A stretch of DNA of 64,000 nucleotides, from contig NZ_JAUTBA010000001.1 of the NCBI RefSeq assembly GCF_030818895.1, positions 3,906,001 through 3,970,000 of the forward strand. The letters are read 5' to 3'. How positions within the stretch are numbered: position 1 is the stretch's first letter; every line of letters starts with the position of its first letter. This stretch comes from Sphingobacterium zeae. Its GTDB lineage: Bacteria; Bacteroidota; Bacteroidia; Sphingobacteriales; Sphingobacteriaceae. The notes below the pieces were generated by a model, which had not been told where the DNA came from, did no database searches, and worked only from the letters and a program-made list of their open reading frames with translations. The position numbers and the translations under genes were made by a program. This document shows positions 37,105 through 44,897 of the stretch, one piece after another.

Positions 37105-38106
37105 TTATTTCTTTTTTACTAAACTCATCCAGCCCAAGCCGATCATAATCCATACAATTTCTCTAATTCGCGTGACAACGCCCATAAAAATACCGACTTT
37201 AGCGGGCAATCCTATACTCATCACAGCCATGGCTAATCCGCCCTCGCGAGTCCCCAATTGCATGGGGAAGAAAAACACCAGATTGGCAAATAATGAAGAA
37301 CCTGAGCTAATGATCATGGCATCAACAAAATCAATATTGATATCTAGTGCTAAACCAATGAAATAAATCTCAAAACACCCCACTACCCGTGCTACAAACT
37401 CCCAAAAAAGAGCTTTGTAGAAACGGTCGCGGCGATTTTGAAAAAGGTTTTTCACCTGCTGATCCACATCATTTAAGGTTTCATACTTGGTTTCCAACAA
37501 ATGATTGACTTTTTTACCGACCAAAGGTAATTTAGACAATGCTTTCAAAAGAGAAACTGTAATTCCCTTCTTATAAAATTTTGTAAATAGCCAAGTACAA
37601 ATAATAGCCATTACAAAAATCGCAGCACAGGCCACATTCACCATCGTACTGGCCGGTACAAACCAAAGGATGAGGAAAACAGAAGCTACCCAAAATAAAA
37701 TATGGGACAAGATGTGCATGACGCCATACAACAGTACCGAAGAACCAGCCTTCGAGCCTCCCACATATTTTTTGAGTTCAATAATACGATATGGCTCTCC
37801 CCCTAAGGCGACAAATGGCGTGATATAATTGATTGCATAACCAGATATCGTCAGTTGTAACACCTTCCAAAAAGGCACGTCCGTCTGAGGTAATTCGGGC
37901 TCTTCAATAATGGCCTTAAATGCCATTGCATTCATCCAGTAGAGTACAGCCCAACTGCCCAGTACAGGCAAAAACCACCATCCTATATTTTCGAGGTTGT
38001 TCCAAATCTCATCAATGCCCATTGCCTGAATCATATAGGCAAGTGTACCTATACCAATCAGCATAAAGAGTACTTTATAGATCTTACTCCCCATAGGTTG
38101 GATCAT
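37105..38106 (-). CDS. UPF0104 / lysylphosphatidylglycerol-synthase transmembrane-region protein
   Basis: A polytopic membrane protein of 333 residues with about eight helices and the family signatures NYITPFVALGGEPYRI (near 98) and FFPMQLGTREGGLAMA (near 280). It is the membrane half of MprF without the aminoacyltransferase domain; such proteins are proposed to translocate lipids. Its first codons overlap the end of the preceding reading frame by 23 bases, so it belongs to the inositol-lipid operon, perhaps as flippase for the product. Confidence 0.82.
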   Translation of the reverse strand: MIQPMGSKIYKVLFMLIGIGTLAYMIQAMGIDEIWNNLENIGWWFLPVLGSWAVLYWMNAMAFKAIIEEPELPQTDVPFWKVLQLTISGYAINYITPFVALGGEPYRIIELKKYVGGSKAGSSVLLYGVMHILSHILFWVASVFLILWFVPASTMVNVACAAIFVMAIICTWLFTKFYKKGITVSLLKALSKLPLVGKKVNHLLETKYETLNDVDQQVKNLFQNRRDRFYKALFWEFVARVVGCFEIYFIGLALDINIDFVDAMIISSGSSLFANLVFFFPMQLGTREGGLAMAVMSIGLPAKVGIFMGVVTRIREIVWIMIGLGWMSLVKKK

Positions 38107-38511
38107 TTGTTAATTTATCCACAAAATAACCACTTACTTTCTCCTGCCGGTTACACATATAGATTAATATTGGATTTAAGACAAACATATCAAAGAAAAA
38201 ATAAATCCAAGGCTGACCGATAAACAACCAAACAAATAGGAAGATCACCCGGGTATTGAACTGTACAATATTGGTATATTTCATCAATGGCTTGTTACGC
38301 GCTCTAAAATCTACCATCAATTGTTGTGGCAGCTCATCTTTATAGCGACTCTTCACAATATGCAATAGTTTCTGCAATTTGGGAGAAAGCTTTTCTTGGT
38401 TTCGCGTATAGCCTATATAGCCATTCAACACAAATTTGCTAAAGAAATTCTTACGCCAAGACAAGGCTTCATAGTCCGCTTTTAAATCACGGGTATTGTC
38501 CAGCTCACTTT
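38084..38511 (-). pseudogene. C-terminal part of the CDP-alcohol phosphatidyltransferase, separated by a frameshift
   Basis: About 140 codons in the +1 frame relative to the gene upstream. The nominal start would be a TTG at 38464, but the frame stays open and protein-like upstream (SELDNTRDLKADYEALSWRK) back to the frameshift at about 38509-38511, with no ATG or GTG. It contains two membrane helices (VIFLFVWLFIGQPWIYFFF; MFVLNPILIYM). Bacteroidota relatives, as I recall them, are single proteins of about 310-320 residues continuing through a KGKxGSELD sequence, so this is the rest of the same enzyme rather than a separate gene. Confidence 0.75.
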
Positions 38512-39038
38512 CCGGCTTTACCTTTTATAAAATACAAGTGAACATTGCGGTAATAATCGGCCATTGCTGACTGAATCATATGCGATACACCTGCAAGCAC
38601 ACAAAAAACCCATAACCATTGTGACCACCCCTCATTGATACTGCGCAGACAGATTGCTATATGAATGGAAGCAAACCAAAAATCACCGGCAAAACCATCC
38701 AAGATACGGCCAAAACGACTTTTGTTGTCTGTCATTCTTGCAAGCTGCCCATCGGCACTGTCTAAAGAGTTGGCAAAAACCAATAAAAGCATACCAATCA
38801 CATTAATCCACAGCGCTGGGTAATAGAATAAAATACCCGCAGCAACACCAAAAAAGATACTAATAATCGTCACTGCATTAGGCGTAATACCTATTTTAGC
38901 ACAGACTTTTGCGATGCGATAACCAATAGGTCGATAAAACCAGATGTCAATTTGCTCTTCGGTATCATTAGATTTTAAAGATTGTTCGAATGCACTCAAA
39001 TTTGCTTCTTCGATTACATTAACTTGTTCTTTCTGCAT
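38505..39038 (-). CDS. CDP-alcohol phosphatidyltransferase, catalytic part (frameshifted gene)
   Basis: Membrane enzyme that moves a phospho-alcohol between a CDP carrier and an acceptor; with inositol-1-phosphate synthase in the operon it is a candidate phosphatidylinositol-phosphate synthase. The CDP-binding motif DSADGQLARMTDNKSRFG then RILDGFAGD (about residues 89-115) is D-x2-DG-x2-AR-x8-G-x3-D, but the final Asp is one position later than in the textbook motif. The frame ends ...FIKGKAGK-stop; removing one A of the AAA at 38509-38511 restores a 317-codon protein ending at 38084. I start at 39038 (MQKEQV), which overlaps the ATP-grasp gene by 20 bases. Confidence 0.85.
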   Translation of the reverse strand: MQKEQVNVIEEANLSAFEQSLKSNDTEEQIDIWFYRPIGYRIAKVCAKIGITPNAVTIISIFFGVAAGILFYYPALWINVIGMLLLVFANSLDSADGQLARMTDNKSRFGRILDGFAGDFWFASIHIAICLRSINEGWSQWLWVFCVLAGVSHMIQSAMADYYRNVHLYFIKGKAGK

Positions 39039-39912
39039 TGTGGTTCTTTTCAGTAAATTTATGGTAAACCATTTGAGCAATAGCCTCTGCGGCCTCGGCC
39101 CGGCATGGCGCAAAACTTGGCCAGTCATTTAAATCTATAATATGGAAGTCTCCATTGGCATCAATAATCACATCGCCGCCGTAGATATGTACATCAAGGA
39201 CTTCAGCAGCACGATTAGCGACTTCTTTTAAATTTTCTAGGTCAAAAGGAAAATGTACCACCTCATCATTAATTTGCTCGTACAAATCATATTTATGATG
39301 ATTGTGTTCATACGGGTAGAAATAATAAAAGAACGCTGTTCCGCGTACAGCATAAAACTTCAATAAGTCTCCGGCAAGATGTTCAGAAATTACAGCTTCT
39401 TTAATTCCACGGAGCGCATATTCATTCAATATGTGTTGCGCTTCCTTCAGGCTACCGGCAAACGTAACATCTTCTTTATGAATAGCATGAAAATCGCCAC
39501 GCTTAATCCATACCCCTTTCCCTTTCAATTTCTCAAAAATAGATTGAATGTCTGCTACAGTAGATATCACAATGCTCTTGGGATAAGGAACTCCGCCTTC
39601 CAAAAGTTTAAGTGTCATATTCTTACGATAGCAATTTTCAATTCCAAAACCCGAATTCAAAACATAGGTACCGGTGCTTTGAAGCGATTGCAACTTTTTG
39701 ACTAAAGTCTTTGTTCTCCCCATCGTTAAGATATTGTCTTGCTTTATGGTTGACAAAGACAAAAATTCATCTTCATTACAAATTTCGACCGAAGCACCTT
39801 TTTCGTTCAGTTTTAAAATTACTTCATTGAATATAGCGGCGTCATTTCCCACATGATTGGGTGAAAAGCGATTTTTTCGAGTTACGCCTAAAATAGAAAT
39901 CATATCGCTCAT
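39019..39912 (-). CDS. ATP-grasp enzyme in the inositol-lipid cluster
   Basis: A soluble ATP-grasp protein of about 297 residues. The N-terminal pre-ATP-grasp part includes ISILGVTRKNRFSPNHVGND; GVWIKRGDFHAIHKEDVTF near 145 provides the ATP-phosphate lysine, and VHIYGGDVIID then FHIIDLNDWPSF near 260-278 provides the two metal ligands. The D-x(8)-DLN-x-xP order resembles inositol 1,3,4-trisphosphate 5/6-kinases more than the E-x-N of RimK ligases. A kinase of inositol or its lipid is therefore possible; ligation of an amino acid is the alternative. I start at 39912 (MSDMIS), 4 bases after the upstream stop. Confidence 0.75.
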   Translation of the reverse strand: MSDMISILGVTRKNRFSPNHVGNDAAIFNEVILKLNEKGASVEICNEDEFLSLSTIKQDNILTMGRTKTLVKKLQSLQSTGTYVLNSGFGIENCYRKNMTLKLLEGGVPYPKSIVISTVADIQSIFEKLKGKGVWIKRGDFHAIHKEDVTFAGSLKEAQHILNEYALRGIKEAVISEHLAGDLLKFYAVRGTAFFYYFYPYEHNHHKYDLYEQINDEVVHFPFDLENLKEVANRAAEVLDVHIYGGDVIIDANGDFHIIDLNDWPSFAPCRAEAAEAIAQMVYHKFTEKNHNAERTS

Positions 39913-39916
39913 TTTT

Positions 39917-40627
39917 CTAACTAACTTCCTCACTCAAAAATTGTTCTGCGACTTCTCGATCTTTTAGGTGATCAATATCGACGACTTTTTCAAACACAAA
40001 TGCTTCAACTTTCAAACTATTTTCCAGTAAAGCACGCTGAAAATTACGCATTCTGGAATTTCCAGCAGCAACGGAACTTAATGCACAATCCATGGCGGCT
40101 TTACGAAAACAATATATTCCGCCGGAAACATATCTCGTTTCTGGTGTCGCCCTATCTAAGAAAGCTTCCACCTCAAGTTGTTGGTTGGTATTGACATACA
40201 AAGGGCTCTCGTCATCAATAAAAGGGGTAACAGCCATAAAAGCATCTGCAGTTTTATGGTGATGAAAATCATCTAAATAGGCATGAAATTCATGTGGCTT
40301 AAAAACCGTATCGGTTGTCGTAAGACAACAGGAAGACCAATCAGGATTGTTTTTAACAAGCAAAGCAAAACTGTGCAAGGAACTTTCAGTATCTTCCTCT
40401 AGCAGCACAATAGGTAACTCAAAAGTCGTTTTTTCCAAAAACAATTTCAATTCCGGAGATTGTTTATTGATGATGACATGAACTTTTTGTGCTCCTTCTT
40501 TGGCAAATATGCGAATCAATCGTTCAATTAATGGAACTCCATGTAATGGTAGCAAGGGTTTCGGTAAATTGAATCCCTCCTTTCGCAATCGAGAACCTTC
40601 TCCCGCTGCTATAATAGCAAATTCCAT
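39917..40627 (-). CDS. MobA-like NTP transferase, possible inositol-phosphate cytidylyltransferase
   Basis: A sugar-nucleotidyltransferase-like protein of 236 residues. MEFAIIAAGEGSRLRKEGF and then PKPLLPLHGVPLIERLI form the nucleotide-binding loop with the PKP signature, and LTTTDTVF near 98 supplies the metal-binding Asp. In thermophiles a similar domain fused to a CDP-alcohol transferase makes CDP-inositol from inositol-1-phosphate, which suits a cluster with inositol-1-phosphate synthase. I start at 40627 rather than the longer frame to 40702, which would run into hairpin sequence. Confidence 0.8.
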   Translation of the reverse strand: MEFAIIAAGEGSRLRKEGFNLPKPLLPLHGVPLIERLIRIFAKEGAQKVHVIINKQSPELKLFLEKTTFELPIVLLEEDTESSLHSFALLVKNNPDWSSCCLTTTDTVFKPHEFHAYLDDFHHHKTADAFMAVTPFIDDESPLYVNTNQQLEVEAFLDRATPETRYVSGGIYCFRKAAMDCALSSVAAGNSRMRNFQRALLENSLKVEAFVFEKVVDIDHLKDREVAEQFLSEEVS

Positions 40628-40670
40628 CTCTTCTAATTGCAAAATAAAATCATTTATTAAAAAAAGCAAA

Positions 40671-40793
40671 ACCCCCGTCACTCGCTCAGCGTTGATAAAC
40701 ACAAAAGCCTACAGAGGGTTATATCAAATCTTCAACCGCAACAATGGTGTTGAAGAAAAAGGGGAAAAACTGTCTTTAACAATTGTTTCCCCC
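40671..40793 (-). terminator. Two hairpins between inositol-phosphate synthase and the rest of the cluster
   Basis: On the minus strand, GTTTCCCCC-type arms at 40785-40793 and 40761-40770 form a stem followed by five Ts (40756-40760), 18 bases after the MIPS stop. A second stem of 7 pairs (around 40713-40719 with 40672-40678) is followed by a seven-T run. Either could stop or attenuate transcription into the downstream five genes. Confidence 0.6.
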
Positions 40794-40810
40794 AATCTTA
40801 TTAAGGTCGC

Positions 40811-42139
40811 TTATTGAATGCTATCTACGAGCTCTTGGTAATAATCCAATCCCAAGTGCGTGATTAAATCTTCACCCATAATGTGACGCAATGTATTTTG
40901 CAATTTCATCAATTGTTTGAAGATATCATGTTCTGGCGGTAAACCTGGAGCCGTTTGAGGCGATTTCAAGTAAAATGACAACCACTCTTGAATACCTGAC
41001 ATACCTGCACGTTGAGCCAAATCGATAAAAAGTGCTAAATCCAACGCAACTGGAGCTGCTAAAATTGAATCACGGCACAAGAAATTGATCTTAATCTGCA
41101 TCTTGTAGCCCAACCAACCGAAGATATCAATGTTGTCCCAAGACTCTTTATTATCACCATGAGGAGGATAATAATTGATGCGCACTTTGTGATAAAGGTC
41201 ACCGTACAACTCCGGATTCTTTTTCGCATCTAATATCTCTTCCAATACCGATAATTTAGAGACTTCTTTTGTTTTGAAATTTTCAGGATCATCTAATACC
41301 AATCCATCGCGGTTGCCCAAGATGTTGGTTGAGAACCAACCTTCAACACCTAAAGCTCTTGCCTGAAGACCTGGTGCTACGATTGTTTTCATTAATGTCT
41401 GACCTGTTTTAAAGTCTTTACCTGCAATAGCTACCCCGTTTTCGTGCGCGAGCTCGACGATTGCCGGAACATCACACGTTAAATTTGGTGCACCATTGAC
41501 ATAAGGAGCACCTTCCTTTAAAGCCGCATAACAGTAAATCATGCTTGGCGGAATGCGCTGATCGTCATTATCCAAAGCCTCTTCCAATTTAGCTAAAGTT
41601 GAAAAAGCTTCGTTCGTTTCAATATAACGTTCTGTAGAGCCACACCATACCAATACGACGCGGTCTAATCCATTTTTCTCTTTAAATTCACGAATATCTC
41701 GTTGTACGGCATCTGCCAATTCACGACGAGTTTTTTCAGATTTGATGTGTGTTCCATCTAAATTTTTAACAAAATTACGATCAAACACAGCCTTCATTGG
41801 TTGGATAGCCTCCAATTCCGCTTTAACAGCATCCAATTGACCTTGCTCCAATACCTGTGCTTTTGACGCAGCCTCGTATACGTTATCTTCATATACGTCC
41901 CATCCGCCAAAAACTACATCTTCCAATTTTGCTAAAGGGACGAAATCTTTAATTAATGGATTTCTGTTCTCAGTGCGTTTACCCAGACGAATTCTGCTCA
42001 ATTGAGAAACAGATCCGATTGGTTTTGAAAAACCTTTGTTTATAGATGCCACACCAGCGATCAATGTTGTAGCCACAGCACCTAATCCCGGAATAAGAAT
42101 ACCCAATTTCCCATTGGCATCTTTCACTTGTTGTCCCAT
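40811..42139 (-). CDS. ino1: myo-Inositol-1-phosphate synthase
   Basis: Converts glucose-6-phosphate to 1L-myo-inositol-1-phosphate with NAD+, the only de novo route to inositol. Family features include LIPGLGAVATTLIAGV (about 14-29) for NAD binding, VVLVWCGSTERYIE near 160, IAGKDFKTGQTLMKTIVAP near 238 with catalytic lysines, and LGYKMQIKINFLCRDSILAAP near 344. Length of 442 is normal for the bacterial/eukaryote-like type. It opens the minus-strand cluster running to 36396. Inositol synthesis in Bacteroidota is tied to inositol lipids. Confidence 0.95.
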   Translation of the reverse strand: MGQQVKDANGKLGILIPGLGAVATTLIAGVASINKGFSKPIGSVSQLSRIRLGKRTENRNPLIKDFVPLAKLEDVVFGGWDVYEDNVYEAASKAQVLEQGQLDAVKAELEAIQPMKAVFDRNFVKNLDGTHIKSEKTRRELADAVQRDIREFKEKNGLDRVVLVWCGSTERYIETNEAFSTLAKLEEALDNDDQRIPPSMIYCYAALKEGAPYVNGAPNLTCDVPAIVELAHENGVAIAGKDFKTGQTLMKTIVAPGLQARALGVEGWFSTNILGNRDGLVLDDPENFKTKEVSKLSVLEEILDAKKNPELYGDLYHKVRINYYPPHGDNKESWDNIDIFGWLGYKMQIKINFLCRDSILAAPVALDLALFIDLAQRAGMSGIQEWLSFYLKSPQTAPGLPPEHDIFKQLMKLQNTLRHIMGEDLITHLGLDYYQELVDSIQ

Positions 42140-42646
42140 ATTAATTCTATATACTTAAATTGTTATTTAATTAATGTATTATGATAAAATAATTCTTAAA
42201 ATTAGCTTAAAAAAACATAATTCATACCACTTGGCATTATATTTATAAAAATCGTAAAAAGTATCGATAATAATGCGATTTGAAACCGAAATAAATAACC
42301 TGAAAAACAATTATTACTCGTATTAAATCACACCATCTCGCTGAGATTTAATGATTTTGGCTATACGTGTCAATCGAAAAATAACCTCCTACTAATCCTA
42401 CTCAATATATCAACATTCGAAATCTAATCCAAATTCAAAACAAAAAAAGCTTTTATTTCTAAAAAACTGGTCAATTTTTCCTTTTCTATTTCTCACAAAT
42501 ATGACAATAAAATTGGAAAATGCCGTTACTAGCACTACCTTTAGTTTTAAAATCTAATACCCGCAATAATTCCACAACATTATTAGTAACAAATGGAGTG
42601 TGAAATACGGTTACACCGTGTAAGCACCGAACAAATAATTATCTGA
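42140..42646. other. 507-base AT-rich divergent region
   Basis: No gene or recognisable RNA. It must hold the promoters of the inositol-phosphate synthase gene and of the hydrolase to the right, but I find no exact TAnnTTTG with a good -33. Near the right edge TTACAC-C-GTGTAA (42611-42623) is a 13-bp palindrome 24 bases before the hydrolase ATG and may be an operator. Confidence 0.4.
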
Positions 42647-44506
42647 ATGAAAAATACGATTTCGTACCTCACTTTAACGTTTTTATGTGCCAGCCATTTA
42701 CATGCTCAAACAGCTGCCGACTCTGCTTACGTTAGAGATTTTTATGAAAAAACTGAAGTAACAATACCAATGAGAGATGGAAAAAAATTGTTTACTGCGA
42801 TCTATAGTCCAAAAGATAAATCCAAGAAGTATCCAGTTTTGCTCAACAGAACGCCTTATACTGTTGCTCCCTATGGGCAAAATGAATATAAGAAAAGTCT
42901 CGGAAACTTTCCGGCAATGATGCGTGACGGTTATATTTTCGTCTATCAGGATGTGCGCGGTAAGTGGATGAGTGAAGGCGATTTTGAGGATATACGTCCA
43001 ACGACATACAGCAAAGATAAAAAAGCAATTGATGAAAGTACAGACACCTACGATGCACTGGAATGGTTGCGGAAGAATCTTAAAAACTACAATGGTAACG
43101 CGGGGCTTTACGGAATCTCCTACCCGGGCTTCTATTCTACTGTAGGGCTTGTCAAAACACATCCAAGCTTAAAAGCAGTCTCGCCCCAGGCTCCGGTAAC
43201 AGATTGGTATATCGGCGATGACTTCCATCATAACGGCGTCTTGTTTCTGCAGGATGCGTTTACCTTTATGTCAACCTTTGGCGTCCCGCGTCCCAAGCCC
43301 ATCACGCCAGATCAATTTAAAAGCAAAATTCAGATCAAAGAAGCGGATAAATACAACTTCTTTTTAGAAGCTGGAACAGCACGAGAACTTAAAGAAAAAT
43401 ATTTTGGCGATTCTGTTCAATTCTGGAATAACCTGTTTAAACATCCCGATTATGACGATTTTTGGAAATCGCGTGTAATTACCAACGCTTTACAGGAGGT
43501 GAAACCAGCAGTGATGGTCGTAGGGGGCTTCTTCGATGCTGAAGATGCCTATGGAACATTTAAGACCTATCAATCGATTGAAGACAAAAGTAAAAAAAAC
43601 AATTCGATTTTAGTGGCTGGGCCTTGGTATCATGGCGGCTGGGTACGATCAGAGGGAAACTTTCTGGGGGATATTCAATTTGATAAAAAAACCAGCATTA
43701 CGTATCAGGAACAATTTGAGCAACCATTTTTCAAATATTACCTGAAAGATGAAGGGAGTTTCACTCCTTCCGAAGCTACTATTTTTGTATCGGGCGCCAA
43801 CGAATGGAAATATTTTGAGCAATGGCCTCCGAAAAATGTAGAGACAAAAAAACTCTACTTCCATCCTCAGGGAAAACTGGCATTTGACAAAGTGCAACGT
43901 ACAGATTCCTGGGATGAATATGTAACTGACCCCAATAAACCCGTCCCACATCAAGGTGGCTTAATTCAAAACCGAACACGGGAATATATGGTTGATGACC
44001 AGCGATTTGCAGCCAGCCGTCCTGACGTAATGGTATATCAAACAGAGCCTTTGACCGAGGATATTACGATTGTAGGTCCCATCAAAAACCATCTTAAAGT
44101 GTCCTCAACGGGTACAGATGCAGACTATGTCGTTAAACTGATTGATGTTTATCCGAATGATGCACCGAGCTATCAAGGAAAAACAATGGCCGGATACCAA
44201 ATGATGGTTCGCGGAGAAATTATGGCCGGAAAATATCGAAATGGTTTTGAAAAAGCAGAGGCACTAACGCCAGGAATGGTCGAAAAGGTGAATTTTGAAA
44301 TGCCAGATGTGGCACATACGTTCAAAAAAGGGCATCGGATAATGGTTCAGGTACAAAACTCCTGGTTTCCCCTAGCAGAACGAAATCCACAGGTATTCTT
44401 GGCACCATATACCGCTACCAAAGCTGATTTTCAGAAAGCTACCCAACGGATCTTTCATGATGTGAATAATGCGACATATATTGAATTTTACATGCTTAAG
44501 GATTGA
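42647..44506 (+). CDS. CocE/NonD family (X-Pro dipeptidyl-peptidase S15-like) hydrolase
   Basis: A secreted alpha/beta hydrolase of 619 residues, with a signal peptide (MKNTISYLTLTFLCASHLHA). The S15 fold starts with VTIPMRDGKKLFTAIYSP, the nucleophile elbow is GLYGISYPGFYS near 155, the acid in GGFFDAEDAYG near 285, and the histidine in GPWYHGGW near 327. The C-terminal jelly-roll domain covers about 375-615. Substrates of this family include acyl esters, glutaryl-amides and X-Pro peptides; I cannot choose. Confidence 0.9.
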   Translation: MKNTISYLTLTFLCASHLHAQTAADSAYVRDFYEKTEVTIPMRDGKKLFTAIYSPKDKSKKYPVLLNRTPYTVAPYGQNEYKKSLGNFPAMMRDGYIFVYQDVRGKWMSEGDFEDIRPTTYSKDKKAIDESTDTYDALEWLRKNLKNYNGNAGLYGISYPGFYSTVGLVKTHPSLKAVSPQAPVTDWYIGDDFHHNGVLFLQDAFTFMSTFGVPRPKPITPDQFKSKIQIKEADKYNFFLEAGTARELKEKYFGDSVQFWNNLFKHPDYDDFWKSRVITNALQEVKPAVMVVGGFFDAEDAYGTFKTYQSIEDKSKKNNSILVAGPWYHGGWVRSEGNFLGDIQFDKKTSITYQEQFEQPFFKYYLKDEGSFTPSEATIFVSGANEWKYFEQWPPKNVETKKLYFHPQGKLAFDKVQRTDSWDEYVTDPNKPVPHQGGLIQNRTREYMVDDQRFAASRPDVMVYQTEPLTEDITIVGPIKNHLKVSSTGTDADYVVKLIDVYPNDAPSYQGKTMAGYQMMVRGEIMAGKYRNGFEKAEALTPGMVEKVNFEMPDVAHTFKKGHRIMVQVQNSWFPLAERNPQVFLAPYTATKADFQKATQRIFHDVNNATYIEFYMLKD

Positions 44507-44582
44507 TAACTCAAAATTAGACGGCCTATCCGTAGCTTTTTAGCCACAAATATCAAGCGCAATTAAAAAAAATGAAATAAGA

Positions 44583-44614
44583 TTTGCAGAGGTGTAACAT
44601 TTACACTATCTTTG
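44583..44614 (+). promoter_or_regulatory. Consensus promoter upstream of a short transcript
   Basis: TTTG (44583-44586), 20 bases, then TATCTTTG (44607-44614): both elements match the Bacteroidota consensus. The expected start site is near 44620, only about 30 bases before a strong terminator stem. Confidence 0.75.
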
Positions 44615-44619
44615 TATCA

Positions 44620-44686
44620 TCATAATTTAGGTTTATAATTGGTTATTTAAGGTTTTCATTCTCCCCGTTTGAAAACCTTTTTTTTA
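44620..44686 (+). ncRNA. Candidate small RNA or transcription attenuator
   Basis: From the predicted start near 44620 to the terminator T-run near 44686 a transcript of about 65 bases is expected, with no reading frame of note. The 3' part is the terminator; the unpaired 5' part is TA-rich. It is either a free small RNA or a leader that stops transcription 210 bases before the NYN-LOTUS gene. No known family is recognised. Confidence 0.45.
44649..44686 (+). terminator. Intrinsic terminator 200 bases upstream of the NYN-LOTUS gene
   Basis: AAGGTTTTCA (44649-44658) pairs exactly with TGAAAACCTT (44670-44679) around the loop TTCTCCCCGTT, followed by eight more Ts overlapping the stem end. The remaining gap to 44897 is AT-rich with no other feature. 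Confidence 0.85.
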
Positions 44687-44897
44687 TTACTTTTAAGTTC
44701 TATCAACCGTTTTTCAACAACGCTCATTACAAAACAAAAATTTGCTGATCGCCTCTTCTTAAAGAATGGTGCTTAAATTAATTCTCAAAAAATGAGAGAA
44801 GTTCTTCAACAATACTGTATTTTTAACGGATATATTGGGCGAAAGTACGCAGATGTATAAAGAAGAAATTTAAATAGTGAAAATATAATCGAAATAT

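Noticed and set aside
38084..38464. Independent 126-residue membrane protein gene starting at a TTG
   Set aside because: Protein-like sequence continues upstream of the TTG to the frameshift point, so it is the tail of the CDP-alcohol transferase.
42698..43162. A 154-codon minus-strand frame inside the CocE-type hydrolase
   Set aside because: Antisense to a conserved domain; no start signals and cysteine-rich shadow composition.
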